Assembly: GCF_016925535.1 (NCBI RefSeq)
Contig: NZ_CP070496.1
Coordinates: forward strand, 744,001-808,000
DNA from: Natronoglycomyces albus
GTDB taxonomy: Bacteria; Actinomycetota; Actinomycetes; Mycobacteriales; Micromonosporaceae
Length of the DNA: 64,000 nucleotides
Reading direction: 5' to 3'
The notes beneath the pieces are model-generated. The model saw nothing but the letters and a program-made list of their open reading frames with translations, made no database searches and was not told the DNA's origin. This document shows positions 17,052 through 25,161 of this stretch, in pieces (position 1 is the first letter of the stretch; the number at the start of each line of letters is the position of its first letter). Made by a program: the position numbers and the translations under genes.

Positions 17052-17747
17052 ATGCGCCGACGCCCCTGGGTGCTCCTTACTTTGCTTCTGGTCCTCCTGG
17101 CTGGATACTCGGCGGCCAGCGGTGGGTTCTCGCACCGCGAGTCCGTACACGAGACCACTGAGTATGTGGATTTCGAGGAAGAAGAGCGCGATGAGGAAGA
17201 TCTAGAGCTCTTGGGGGAGGCACCCGAGCAATGGGGAGCCCTTGATCTACCTCCATATTTTCACTACCTCCTCGTGGGAACGACTGTATTTCTCTCCGTC
17301 CTCACGATCCTGCTTATTCTGGTGGCGGTTCTGCGAGCAGCCAGCGATCTTGCGAGAATTTTCAATGCTCGCAGGAACCGGCAAAAGGTAGTGGCTACTT
17401 CGGATGAGCACGCCGACATCGGCACCATTCGGCAGGCTGTAGCCGAATCGTTGCGGCGCATAGACCTTGGTGATAGTCCGCGTGAGGCTATCTTCGCCTG
17501 TTGGCTATCGCTGGAGGAAGCCGCCGACCGGATAAGAGTGGAACGCAAACCCTCCGACACCCCAGGTGCTTTTGTGACCCGCCTGTTGGACCGGGCTGAT
17601 GTCGATGCGCGCTCTATCAGGGAACTTTATGAGGTGTACCTGACCGCGCGCTACTCGCCGCACGACATTACTGATTCGGATGTGGCGCGAGCTCGCCGCA
17701 CGCTAAGGGCGATCAGTGAACAACTGGGACGGACGGTGAACCGATGA
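17052..17747 (+). CDS. DUF4129-domain membrane protein
   Basis: The 231-residue protein has an N-terminal signal-anchor-like helix (WVLLTLLLVLLAGYSA, residues 6-21), an acidic extracytoplasmic segment with FEEEERDEEDLELL, a second membrane helix (about 73-97) and a cytoplasmic DUF4129-type domain. That domain contains IRQAVAESLRRIDLGDSPRE, IFACWLSLEEAADRIRV and RELYEVYLTARYSPHDITDSD. DUF4129 proteins occur beside MoxR ATPases and DUF58 proteins, as here, and sometimes with transglutaminase domains (absent here). It starts a five-gene operon with overlapping junctions; the stop overlaps the next ATG by 4 bp. The function of the operon in cell-envelope biology is a family-level inference. Confidence 0.8.
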   Translation: MRRRPWVLLTLLLVLLAGYSAASGGFSHRESVHETTEYVDFEEEERDEEDLELLGEAPEQWGALDLPPYFHYLLVGTTVFLSVLTILLILVAVLRAASDLARIFNARRNRQKVVATSDEHADIGTIRQAVAESLRRIDLGDSPREAIFACWLSLEEAADRIRVERKPSDTPGAFVTRLLDRADVDARSIRELYEVYLTARYSPHDITDSDVARARRTLRAISEQLGRTVNR

Positions 17748-18262
17748 CTGGTCGAGTACCCACCTGGGCCCGAGTCTTTGGCAAAGTTAGTTTTCGGGGC
17801 GCTTCCGGAATGGTCTTGGCCGGTTTCTCCATATGGCTGGTTAGCGCAGTTTCGGGCCTATGGATTGAGCCTTGGCAGGTCCTTGTCACCTCGGCGTTGT
17901 GCTACCTGTTCTTGCGAGTGTTTCTGGCCACGAACGTCGTAGTGCAAGACTTCGCCTTGATGGTGGCCCACGATGTCAACCGGCCGCATGTCAATCCGTT
18001 CGAACATGTCAAGGAATGGGAACGCACACTCATATTCGCTCAGCGCTACCCGGACCACTTCACTGACTTTGCCCAGCAGAAGTTGCGGGCCCTGACCGCG
18101 AAGCGTCTCTCGGTGCGGCACCATCTAAATCTCGCCGATCACCCTGATGAGTCGAGGGCTCTCATCGGATCCGAACTCTATGACTTCCTCCATGATCCAA
18201 CACAGACCTTCCCCACAAGGGCCGAGTTTGACCGCTATTTGAGCCAGATTGAGAAGATATGA
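17744..18262 (+). CDS. Hypothetical membrane protein of the MoxR operon
   Basis: The 172-residue protein has two close membrane helices (about residues 20-66: MVLAGFSIWLVSAVSGLWI and VLVTSALCYLFLRVFLATNV) and a charged cytosolic tail of about 105 residues. The start ATG overlaps the DUF4129 gene stop (ATGA), and its own stop overlaps the moxR start. I do not recognise a domain in the tail. The tight coupling with MoxR and DUF58 genes argues that it belongs to the same membrane complex. Confidence 0.7.
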   Translation: MTGRVPTWARVFGKVSFRGASGMVLAGFSIWLVSAVSGLWIEPWQVLVTSALCYLFLRVFLATNVVVQDFALMVAHDVNRPHVNPFEHVKEWERTLIFAQRYPDHFTDFAQQKLRALTAKRLSVRHHLNLADHPDESRALIGSELYDFLHDPTQTFPTRAEFDRYLSQIEKI

Positions 18263-19302
18263 CGCACCCACATGACACCCCGCCTCTGCCGCTAGCCGAA
18301 GTCAGCGCAGCTGCCGACGAAGTCGTGAAGTCCGTTCAGTCAGTCATCGTCGGTAAGGAATCCTCGCTGCGTCTTGTTATGGCGGCGATTTTGGCTGGCG
18401 GCCACGTTCTGATCGAAGACCTGCCAGGTCTGGGGAAGACGCTGACCGCCCGCTGTTTCGCTCAGGCGCTGGGCTTGGAATTTTCACGGCTCCAGTTCAC
18501 ACCGGATCTGCTTCCGGCCGATGTGACAGGTTCCTTTATCTACAACCAGAAGTCGATGGAATTCGACTTCCGTTCCGGCCCGGTTTTCACCAACCTGGTG
18601 CTTGCCGATGAAATCAACCGGACCCCGCCGAAAACTCAGGCCGCGTTGTTGGAAGCGATGCAAGAGCGGCGCGTCTCGGTGGAAGGCCAGACGTTTGACC
18701 TCCCCGACCCGTTCTGTGTGCTGGCTACCTCGAACCCAGTCGAATTTGAAGGCACATACCAACTTCCCGAGGCGCAACTAGACCGCTTTTTGTTGCGGGT
18801 GTCGTTTGGCTACCCCAGCCGAAGCGAAGAACTGGAAGTGTTGGCCCGGCGCATGAATCGCCGCCAAGAGAACACTCATCTGGAACCGGTGATCTCGGCC
18901 GAACAGCTCACTGTGATGCAACGGTCCCTGGAATGGGTGAGCGTCGAAGACTCCGTTAGCGAATACATCGTAGACATTGTGGCCGCGACTCGTGACCACC
19001 AACAACTGCAAGTAGGTGCCTCACCACGTGGTTCGCTCGCCCTGATGCTGGTGGGCCGAGCAATGGCCGTGCTGGCCGGGCGGGACTTCGTCACTCCCGA
19101 TGACATACGTTTGGCAGCGGGCCCCGCGTTGTCTCATCGGGTCAGCCTGCGGCCGGAACTGTGGATGCGGCGCATTGACGCGGCCGAGGTCATCGAGCAG
19201 GTCGTCCAGAAGGTTCCCGCCCCGTCCTCTCACGCACTGCCAACCCACGGTCAAACCAGTGCTGAGGAGAATCACCTAGGTTCCAATAAAGGGGCCGGTT
19301 AA
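18259..19302 (+). CDS. MoxR-type AAA+ ATPase
   Basis: MoxR ATPases act as chaperone-like machines that mature or remodel partner complexes, often with von Willebrand-fold proteins. The 347-residue protein has Walker A in EDLPGLGKTLTAR (about residues 54-66), Walker B in NLVLADEINRTPPKTQAALL, sensor 1 in CVLATSNPVEFEGTYQLPEA and arginine-finger region LDRFLLRV. The small lid domain is at the C-terminus (ASPRGSLALMLVGRAMAVLA). It overlaps its neighbours on both sides by 1-4 bp, so the operon is translationally coupled. Stoichiometric partnership with the DUF58 protein next door is expected from the family. Confidence 0.93.
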   Translation: MTHPHDTPPLPLAEVSAAADEVVKSVQSVIVGKESSLRLVMAAILAGGHVLIEDLPGLGKTLTARCFAQALGLEFSRLQFTPDLLPADVTGSFIYNQKSMEFDFRSGPVFTNLVLADEINRTPPKTQAALLEAMQERRVSVEGQTFDLPDPFCVLATSNPVEFEGTYQLPEAQLDRFLLRVSFGYPSRSEELEVLARRMNRRQENTHLEPVISAEQLTVMQRSLEWVSVEDSVSEYIVDIVAATRDHQQLQVGASPRGSLALMLVGRAMAVLAGRDFVTPDDIRLAAGPALSHRVSLRPELWMRRIDAAEVIEQVVQKVPAPSSHALPTHGQTSAEENHLGSNKGAG

Positions 19303-20648
19303 TGAGCCTATCGGGCGTACCCGCCGCTGCCGCGACCCCCGCGACCAGATCTGAGCTGGCGTTCTTTCCGACGCGGGCACTCAGGCGCAGCCTTGGTCTG
19401 ATCATCCTGCTTGCCGTGTTGACGATCATGTTGGGACGGGTCGAGTTCGTCATCGCGTTGGCACCGTTCGCGATCGGCCTAGCCGCATTGCTGGGACACG
19501 TGCCGACCATCGAGCCCACGGCCCAGATTAAGCTCAGTTCGGAGGCCAGCTTTGAAGGTAGCTCCTCCGAGGCAGTGCTTCGCCTTCACAATGAGGCTGA
19601 GGTTCCAGTTGTGGTTCACTCGGCCCTTGATCATGGGCAGTGGCTCACGTTCACCCAGGGCACCAATTATGCCGATGTTGTCAAGGCCAATAGCGTCCGC
19701 GAGCGCCGCGTCCCCTTCACTATGAATCGGTGGGGTTCGCTTCACATAGGCCCGGCCTATTATCGGGCACTGGCCTGCGGTGGACTGTTGGAAGCAACGA
19801 GGCAAGTTGCCGCGCCCAAGAACATGAGGTCAACTCCGACCGCTATGCCCACGGATCTGAAGTTTCGGATGCCGGATGCCCGTGGCTTTGTCGGGCCTCA
19901 CCGTTCCACACTTCATGGTGATGCCGCCGAGCTGGCTGAAGTACGTTACTTCCAACCTGGCGACCGGTTGCGGCGCATCGATTGGCGTTCCTCGGCGCGC
20001 TCCCAACACCTGTATGTCAACGCCACCGAGTCTGAACGCGATGTCGACGTCACGTTGGTACTGGATACGACCTCTGAGGCCGGAACCTCTGCCGGTGTTA
20101 AGGGAGCCGCGAGCGTTCTCGACCTCACCGTGCGGTCAGCGTTCGGAGTAACGGCGCATTTCACCGAACAAGGCGATCGAGTCGCCCTGTGGGAATATGC
20201 GCCTCACGCCCGTCACCTGCGATCAGGAACCGGCCGCCGCCAGCAAGAAGCCGCCGGTGTGTGGTTGACGAAGACGATGGTCGCTGAGCATCCCTCTCCG
20301 GTCGACCCGCGCCGCTACCTATCCATGCTGCGGTCAGGTCAGGGACTCATTATCGTGTTCACTCCGTTGTTGAGCAACTCGCCGCTGGATTTCATGGGGC
20401 TTCTAGCCAGCACTGGTCGGAGTCTCTTGTGTGTGGATACTCTGCCGCGGGACCTACAGCCCAACCATGTAAGCGAACAAGCCCTTCGCTTGTGGCACCT
20501 CGAACGCGAGAACCTGCTGGCCGATCTCGAAGAGCGTGGCGTCCACGTGCTTACTCCCACGCGCACCGCCCAGGGAGATCGCCTTTCATTCGTTTACAGC
20601 CCGGCCACGTCGCAGGGAAAGGGGCACTCATATGGTGCTGTGGCCTAA
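19302..20648 (+). CDS. DUF58 (vWA-like) domain membrane protein
   Basis: The 448-residue protein has two adjacent N-terminal membrane helices (about residues 30-65) and an extracytoplasmic-type beta region. The DUF58 signature YFQPGDRLRRIDWRSSARSQ (about residues 212-232) follows, then a von Willebrand A-like fold with DVTLVLDTTSEAG. DUF58 proteins are the standard partners of MoxR ATPases. The last 17 bp overlap the next gene. No catalytic activity is predicted; a scaffold or chaperone-client role is likely. It is also the vWA-fold component closest to the CHAT cluster upstream. Confidence 0.88.
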   Translation: MSLSGVPAAAATPATRSELAFFPTRALRRSLGLIILLAVLTIMLGRVEFVIALAPFAIGLAALLGHVPTIEPTAQIKLSSEASFEGSSSEAVLRLHNEAEVPVVVHSALDHGQWLTFTQGTNYADVVKANSVRERRVPFTMNRWGSLHIGPAYYRALACGGLLEATRQVAAPKNMRSTPTAMPTDLKFRMPDARGFVGPHRSTLHGDAAELAEVRYFQPGDRLRRIDWRSSARSQHLYVNATESERDVDVTLVLDTTSEAGTSAGVKGAASVLDLTVRSAFGVTAHFTEQGDRVALWEYAPHARHLRSGTGRRQQEAAGVWLTKTMVAEHPSPVDPRRYLSMLRSGQGLIIVFTPLLSNSPLDFMGLLASTGRSLLCVDTLPRDLQPNHVSEQALRLWHLERENLLADLEERGVHVLTPTRTAQGDRLSFVYSPATSQGKGHSYGAVA

Positions 20649-21210
20649 AGCGGGGCTCGACGCGTCCAAGAATTGGGCGGTCAGTTGGACGTCTACCGCG
20701 CTGATGGTGCGGGTAGTAATCTTCACCTGTTTCTTGGCAGCGCCCTTCGCCGCGCTTCCTCTGCGGGTCGTCACCGAGCCGCTCGTCACGTTCGCCCTCG
20801 TGGTGGCCGCGGCCACGTGCGCGGTGATTCCTCGAACCGTGGCCCCGGTCGTGATTTCGGTGGGGTACATCCTCACCTGGACTATGCAGATGGAGTGGGG
20901 GGCGGGAGCCTCGTCCTCGTTGTTGCGAGCGCTCGGATTCGGCCTCTTGTTGTATACGGCGTTCAGCCTGATCGCAGTCACCACCCACACCAGGCGCAAC
21001 ACCGCGATTGACCGTGAGATTCTGCTCACCTGGGGTCGTCATGTTGGGTTTGTAGCGGCCTTGACCAGCGCGGCGGCGGCAATACTATGGGCATCTACCA
21101 CGTATGTTCCGCTGCTTCCCTCCAATGTGGCCTTCGTGGTGTCGCTGGTGGCAGTCGGCATAGTGATCTATGTCTTGGCCCGTATCGTTCATAAGAGCAT
21201 CAACAACTAG
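20632..21210 (+). CDS. Multi-span membrane protein closing the MoxR-DUF58 operon
   Basis: The 192-residue protein has about five or six hydrophobic segments and no family that I can name. ATG 20632 is chosen (GGGAAAGGGG upstream); the frame is open further upstream inside DUF58 but without a suitable start. Its last 68 residues (from AIDREILLTWGRH) have a second, about 75% identical copy encoded at 23257-23472, on the far side of the XRE/DUF397 cassette. This gene therefore appears to be the site where the cassette entered. Function unknown; complex membership with the DUF4129, MoxR and DUF58 proteins is inferred from the operon. Confidence 0.75.
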   Translation: MVLWPKAGLDASKNWAVSWTSTALMVRVVIFTCFLAAPFAALPLRVVTEPLVTFALVVAAATCAVIPRTVAPVVISVGYILTWTMQMEWGAGASSSLLRALGFGLLLYTAFSLIAVTTHTRRNTAIDREILLTWGRHVGFVAALTSAAAAILWASTTYVPLLPSNVAFVVSLVAVGIVIYVLARIVHKSINN

Positions 21211-21226
21211 ACACAATAGAGCGAGT
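21004..21226 (+). repeat. Left copy of a diverged direct repeat flanking the XRE cassette
   Basis: This segment (3' end of the membrane gene plus CACAATAG...GCGAGT after the stop) is repeated at 23257-23479. Similarity continues past the stop codon, so the whole 3' region, not just the protein domain, is duplicated. Confidence 0.8.
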
Positions 21227-21275
21227 TGTGCGGCCCCCGCGTTAAGCAGGGGCCGGATTGCTTTGCGCTAGCTAT

Positions 21276-21449
21276 TTATCGGGCAGCGTCGAGTAGGGCA
21301 GAGAAGTCAGCACTGGCCAGGGTGAAGATAGGCGAGCCCTCGCCCAGCTTCGAGTCCCGGACCTGCTGGTTTCCCGCCGCTCGACGAGCTTCGAGACATT
21401 GCCCGCCTTGGTTAGAACTCCTCGACGACTTGCGCCATGCTGTGTCCAT
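21276..21449 (-). CDS. DUF397-domain small protein
   Basis: This 57-residue protein reads MDTAWRKSSRSSNQGGQ, then VRDSKLGEGSPIFTLAS, then a DFSALLDAAR end, the typical DUF397 pattern (W-x-K-S-S-x-S, V-R-D-S-K, W/F-x-x-F). DUF397 proteins are small partners of WhiJ-like XRE regulators in filamentous actinobacteria, where many paralogous pairs modulate development or stress responses. Its ATG overlaps the TAA of the XRE gene (TAATG), so the two are translationally coupled. The conserved first W is a Phe in the usual second aromatic position. I checked the frame codon by codon; it is shorter than a 60-residue cut-off and easily missed. Confidence 0.88.
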   Translation of the reverse strand: MDTAWRKSSRSSNQGGQCLEARRAAGNQQVRDSKLGEGSPIFTLASADFSALLDAAR

Positions 21450-22282
21450 TACGTGTACTCCTCTATCGGGGTTGCACTGTCAAATGCCAGCTTAAAAGGC
21501 TCCTTGTATAGCCTGATAACGGCCGGATCTTCGATATAGCGGCAGCCGTCGAGCCCATCTACGTACACGACGGTTTCAGTTTCATGGTCCCCGCTGTTAG
21601 TACGCGATGTGAGAAGAGTAAATGACCCCAGCGTAGGCCCCACCTGCCGGATGATGCGAATGTTAATTCCCGGACGCTTGGCCATCGAGTTGAGGTGCGC
21701 GAGCTGTTCGGCTTTTACGTTGGCGGGCATCGCGTCAAGGTATCCGATTGCTCCCATCCCAATCGCGAACCGCATTTCTGGCAGTGACGGTCTCTCGAAC
21801 ATGAGTACTTGGCGGTGGATTCGCAGGTTGCGGACGCCTTCGATCGCTTCGGCAGACATGCGGGATGCGGCCATGATCTCGTCTATATATGCGGGTGATT
21901 GCAGGAGCCCAGGAATGAACTCAAGGTCAAGGGTTCGGAGGTCTGTGGCCGTCTGTTCGGTCTCTAGATAGAGCGGTTGCAAGTGGATGTTGCCGTCCGG
22001 GTAACGCTCCCACCAGCCGCGCTTGCCACTGTCCAGCGCTAGGCCGACTAGGCGGCTGGTTTCGATGGGGTCGACTTCATAGATACGGCACAGGTCCCTG
22101 ACTATTGGCAGTTTCGCGCCGCGCTTACCTCGGGCCTCTTCTAGCCGTGAGATGGTGTCGCGGCCAAGGCCGGTTTCTGCGGCGGCATCGGCGATGCTCA
22201 TCCTGGCGGCCTCGCGGTGGCGGCGGAGCGCGCGCCCGACTGCGCGTCGCGCGATAGTGGGTTGCGTCTGTGACTGTGTCAT
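21449..22282 (-). CDS. WhiJ-like XRE-family regulator (HTH plus DUF5753)
   Basis: The 277-residue protein has an N-terminal HTH_XRE domain (about residues 10-75: ALRRHREAARMSIADAAAET, GLGRDTISRLEEAR) and a DUF5753-type C-terminal region of about 180 residues. That region contains LEFIPGLLQSPAYIDEIM, RQVLMFERPSLPEMRFAIG and VVYVDGLDGCRYIEDPAVI. This is the usual actinobacterial WhiJ-type architecture. ATG 22282 is preferred over upstream frame starts because the HTH then begins at the usual place. It is transcribed divergently from two small hypothetical genes and ends inside the DUF397 start. A perfect 18-bp palindrome 20 bp upstream of its ATG is a likely autoregulatory operator. Confidence 0.88.
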   Translation of the reverse strand: MTQSQTQPTIARRAVGRALRRHREAARMSIADAAAETGLGRDTISRLEEARGKRGAKLPIVRDLCRIYEVDPIETSRLVGLALDSGKRGWWERYPDGNIHLQPLYLETEQTATDLRTLDLEFIPGLLQSPAYIDEIMAASRMSAEAIEGVRNLRIHRQVLMFERPSLPEMRFAIGMGAIGYLDAMPANVKAEQLAHLNSMAKRPGINIRIIRQVGPTLGSFTLLTSRTNSGDHETETVVYVDGLDGCRYIEDPAVIRLYKEPFKLAFDSATPIEEYT

Positions 22283-22301
22283 TACTTGAGCGTACGAGCA
22301 T

Positions 22302-22319
22302 TTGTGCGTATACGCACAA
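22302..22319. promoter_or_regulatory. Perfect 18-bp palindrome upstream of the XRE gene
   Basis: TTGTGCGTATACGCACAA is fully self-complementary and sits just upstream of the XRE ATG in the divergent intergenic region. It is a candidate operator for the XRE regulator. Confidence 0.55.
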
Positions 22320-22427
22320 CGCGACACGCAAAAACGAGACCGTAAATTGCGCATGCGCGTGTCTCTAGTTTTTTGGGTGAGAAGGCCCTTATTGTCGAGT
22401 TGTGGCCGTCACAGGCGGTCATGAAAC

Positions 22428-22472
22428 GAGGCGACCACCCGATTCCTTGCAGGGTCCCTGGGTGGTCGCCTC
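22428..22472. other. 13-bp hairpin in the divergent region of the cassette
   Basis: GAGGCGACCACCC (22428-22440) is perfectly inverted at 22460-22472 with a 19-nt loop. It lies between the XRE promoter and the small plus-strand genes. It could terminate leader transcripts or be a recognition or end structure. Confidence 0.45.
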
Positions 22473-22535
22473 TCGACATCACGAGTTGGAACCCGAGATG
22501 ACATCAGAAACGATACTGCCTACGGGCGGCGCGCG

Positions 22536-22838
22536 ATGAACGACACCTACAGCAGCTCAGTCAAAGCCCCAAAGACAACCAGCGACGCCGTGGTGGAGTT
22601 TGTGTTCAACTTCGACACCTACATGATCTCGCCGCATCCCAAACGCGGCGCAGCCCTGGCGCTGACCATGCAGGGGCGAAGCATGCCAATCCGCGTCGCC
22701 ACGATCCTCATCCAACGAGGCCGCATCCACACCATCGAATGGGAAACACCCTTCAGCGGCTACCCGCCCGAATGGCAGACCACCATCGGCGACCTCGTCA
22801 CCCAACACTGTGACCCGGTGATGAAGGAGCCCGTATGA
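22536..22838 (+). CDS. Hypothetical cassette protein, 100 aa
   Basis: The 100-residue protein has no recognised domain. It is soluble, mixed alpha/beta in character, with VVEFVFNFDTYMISPHPKRG and RGRIHTIEWETPFSGYPPEW. It is divergent from the XRE/DUF397 pair, and its stop overlaps the ATG of the next small gene (ATGA), so the two are an operon. Small partner proteins of unknown function are common beside WhiJ-like regulators. Its reality rests on codon usage, the overlap and the operon arrangement. Confidence 0.6.
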   Translation: MNDTYSSSVKAPKTTSDAVVEFVFNFDTYMISPHPKRGAALALTMQGRSMPIRVATILIQRGRIHTIEWETPFSGYPPEWQTTIGDLVTQHCDPVMKEPV

Positions 22839-23179
22839 GACCTCGCATCCCGCTAACCCGCAGCGCCAACGGGACGACCTTGGCCAGCAAAGGCCGCACG
22901 TCGGGCCTGGAAACCTGGGGAGCATCAGTGCAAGCAGGTAAATACTACGGTCGCTTTCTCAACGAGAGCAGCTACTACTACCTGTACGGTTCCACCCGAG
23001 GTGATTCCATCGAAATCATGCGCACCCAATCGCGAGATGAAAAACCCATCGGTCGCGCGTACCTCACGCCCAAGGGCGGCTGGTGGATTCAGTGGTACGT
23101 CTTCGGCCCCGCCGCCGAAGGACTCACCCGCTTCCGGGCTAACTTCCTGGCCCACCTAGAAGAGAATCACGACCTCTAA
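22835..23179 (+). CDS. Hypothetical cassette protein, 114 aa
   Basis: The 114-residue protein is unrecognised. It is rich in aromatic residues (GKYYGRFLNESSYYYLYGST, GGWWIQWYVFGPA) and has no membrane helix. The start overlaps the preceding gene (ATGA); an in-frame GTG at 22928 would give a shorter form beginning just before the aromatic core. It ends 77 bp before the duplicated membrane-gene fragment that bounds the cassette. Confidence 0.6.
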   Translation: MRPRIPLTRSANGTTLASKGRTSGLETWGASVQAGKYYGRFLNESSYYYLYGSTRGDSIEIMRTQSRDEKPIGRAYLTPKGGWWIQWYVFGPAAEGLTRFRANFLAHLEENHDL

Positions 23180-23256
23180 ACCCAATACCGCTTGTGCCCG
23201 GCCCAGTCGAGCGGTGGGCCGGGCACGAGCACCTAAGGCTTTGGCGTCTGTTCGTC

Positions 23257-23472
23257 GCGATTGACCGTGAGATCCTGCTCACCTGGGGTCGCCATATCGG
23301 AGTTGTGGCCGCCTTGACCAGCGGCGTGACCGGGTTGCTGTGGGTCTCTACCACGTACGTTCCGCTGCTTCCGTCCAGTGTGGCCTTTATGGTCAGCCTC
23401 GTGGCTGTCACCACAGTGATCTATGTCTTGGCCCGTATGCTTCACATAGCGGCGAATAACTCGGCACAATAG
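23257..23472 (+). pseudogene. Orphan 3' fragment of the membrane gene (right repeat copy)
   Basis: This frame encodes the last 71 residues of the membrane protein found at 20632-21210 (AIDREILLTWGRHIGVVAAL onwards), about 75% identical to it, but without the N-terminal part or a credible start. Its TAG overlaps the GTG of the NADH dehydrogenase-like gene (TAGTG), which suggests that it is the original gene end next to ndh, left behind when a cassette with a new 3' end entered. Expression is not expected. Confidence 0.75.
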
Positions 23473-24815
23473 TGCGAGTGAAACGAATTGTCGTGATAGG
23501 CGCCGGTCACGTCGGTTTTTATGTTGCCGATCGATTGAGCCGCAAGCTGAAGAGCGAGATCCGCCGTCGCCAGGTGGAAGTCATGGTCATCGAGCCCAAC
23601 CAGCACATGACCTACCAGCCGTTCCTGCCCGAGATGGCGGCTGGACACATCTCTCCTCGCCACGGCGTGGTACCCCTGCGTCGTGCGCTCAAGCGCTGCA
23701 ACATTCTCACCGGTCTCGTCACCGAGGTCAGGCACGCCGAAAAGACGCTGACCGTGCAGCCGATTTCCGGACCCAGCCGCGAGGTCGAATACGACCAGGT
23801 CGTCGTCGCCCCCGGCTCGGTTTCCCGCACCTTCCCGATTCCCGGTCTGGCCGAACTCGCGATGGGCAACAAGACCATTGGCGAGGCGATCTGGCTGCGC
23901 AACCACGTGTTGCAGCGCCTCGACGTTGCCGCGGCCACCCCCGATGAGGCGACTCGAAAGGCCGCGCTCACCTTCGTCACAGTAGGCGGCGGTTTCGCCG
24001 GCATCGAGACGCTGGCCGAGCTTGAGGACACCGTTCGCGCCGCACTCAAGGCCTACCCTGAGATCGACCCGGACGAAGTGCGATGGGTCCTAGTGGAGGC
24101 CACTCAGCGCATCCTGCCCGAGGTCGGCCCCGAAATGGGCGTCTATGCCGCGAAGCACCTCGTCAAGCGCGGCGTTGATCTGCGCCTCAACACGCAGCTG
24201 AAGTCCTGCGTCGACGGTCACGTCGTTCTCTCCGACGGCGAAGAATTCGACACGCAGACCATGATCTGGACCGCCGGGGTCAAACCCCACCCGATGCTGA
24301 AGAAGACAGACCTGCCGCAGGGGCCGCGCGGACACTTGCGCTGTAGCCCCACGTTGCAGGTCGAAGACGACAACGGCATTGTCGAGGGCGCTTGGGGCGC
24401 GGGCGACTCCGCCCAGGTTCCCGACCTGTCGGGCTTCGCGCAGTGGTGCTCGCCTTCGGCCCAGCACGCCGTGCGTCAAGCCGGGGTGCTCGCCGACAAC
24501 ATCGTTGCCACGATTCGCGGCACGGTCATCAAGGAGTACAAGCACAAATACATTGGCTCCGTGGCCGGTCTGGGCCTGTATAAGGGCGTCGCCAACACCT
24601 ATGGGGTCAAAGTCAAGGGCCTTATGGCGTGGATGATGCACCGTGCCTACCACCTGTCGCGGGTGCCTGGCATTGGCCGCAAGGGCCGCATCCTCTCCGA
24701 CTGGATTCTGGGGCTGTTCACCAAGCGGGAAATCGTGCAGCTGGGCGAAATGCACAACCCACGCGATGCGTGGGAAGCACTGGCTTCAGGCGAAGAGCGT
24801 AACTCCACCTCTTAG
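23472..24815 (+). CDS. Type II NADH dehydrogenase-like FAD oxidoreductase
   Basis: NDH-2 enzymes are monotopic flavoproteins that pass electrons from NADH to quinone without pumping protons. The 447-residue protein has the N-terminal FAD-binding motif IVVIGAGHVGFYVADRL, a second dinucleotide site TFVTVGGGFAGIETLAEL, a TMIWTAGVKPHPML motif and the FAD-ribityl motif GAWGAGDSAQVPD. The C-terminal region has basic/amphipathic helices (YLSR-type) for membrane contact. The substrate acceptor is not proven; other FAD/NAD(P) oxidoreductases share these motifs. The GTG start overlaps the TAG of the orphan membrane-gene fragment, suggesting ancestral co-translation with the MoxR-DUF58 operon. Confidence 0.82.
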   Translation: MRVKRIVVIGAGHVGFYVADRLSRKLKSEIRRRQVEVMVIEPNQHMTYQPFLPEMAAGHISPRHGVVPLRRALKRCNILTGLVTEVRHAEKTLTVQPISGPSREVEYDQVVVAPGSVSRTFPIPGLAELAMGNKTIGEAIWLRNHVLQRLDVAAATPDEATRKAALTFVTVGGGFAGIETLAELEDTVRAALKAYPEIDPDEVRWVLVEATQRILPEVGPEMGVYAAKHLVKRGVDLRLNTQLKSCVDGHVVLSDGEEFDTQTMIWTAGVKPHPMLKKTDLPQGPRGHLRCSPTLQVEDDNGIVEGAWGAGDSAQVPDLSGFAQWCSPSAQHAVRQAGVLADNIVATIRGTVIKEYKHKYIGSVAGLGLYKGVANTYGVKVKGLMAWMMHRAYHLSRVPGIGRKGRILSDWILGLFTKREIVQLGEMHNPRDAWEALASGEERNSTS

Positions 24816-25063
24816 CCGCAACGGTCGCCAAAGGCACGCAAGAGGCCGGCGCGACATAGTTTCGTGTGCGCTTCTGTGCCCACCCGGAGGGGAATCTCCT
24901 CTCAGAGTGGCTGGGCCGACGCGCGGACGAATCGGTCATCCGATTGGGCACAATGTCTGTCAATAGGGACTATCCGCGCTCAGCCAGTCTCAAATTGGCC
25001 GCGATAGTGCCCGAATCGTCACAATTGGCCCCCTCTCTGCGGCGATATTGCCTCGGACAGTGG

Positions 25064-25093
25064 TTGACATTCGATAACGGGCGGTACTGTATT
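25064..25093 (+). promoter_or_regulatory. Candidate promoter of mtrA-mtrB-lpqB
   Basis: TTGACA at 25064-25069 is followed after 15-18 bp by TACTGT/TGTATT (25085-25093), about 70 bp before the mtrA ATG. GGTACTG and CAGTACC (25083-25109) form a 7-bp inverted repeat over the -10 and start region. Nothing else is seen in 24816-25063. Confidence 0.5.
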
Positions 25094-25161
25094 ACCTGTA
25101 CTCAGTACCGGTGGAGCGTGGCAGGCGCGCACGCTGTAATCAATGATGAAATATTGGATGT

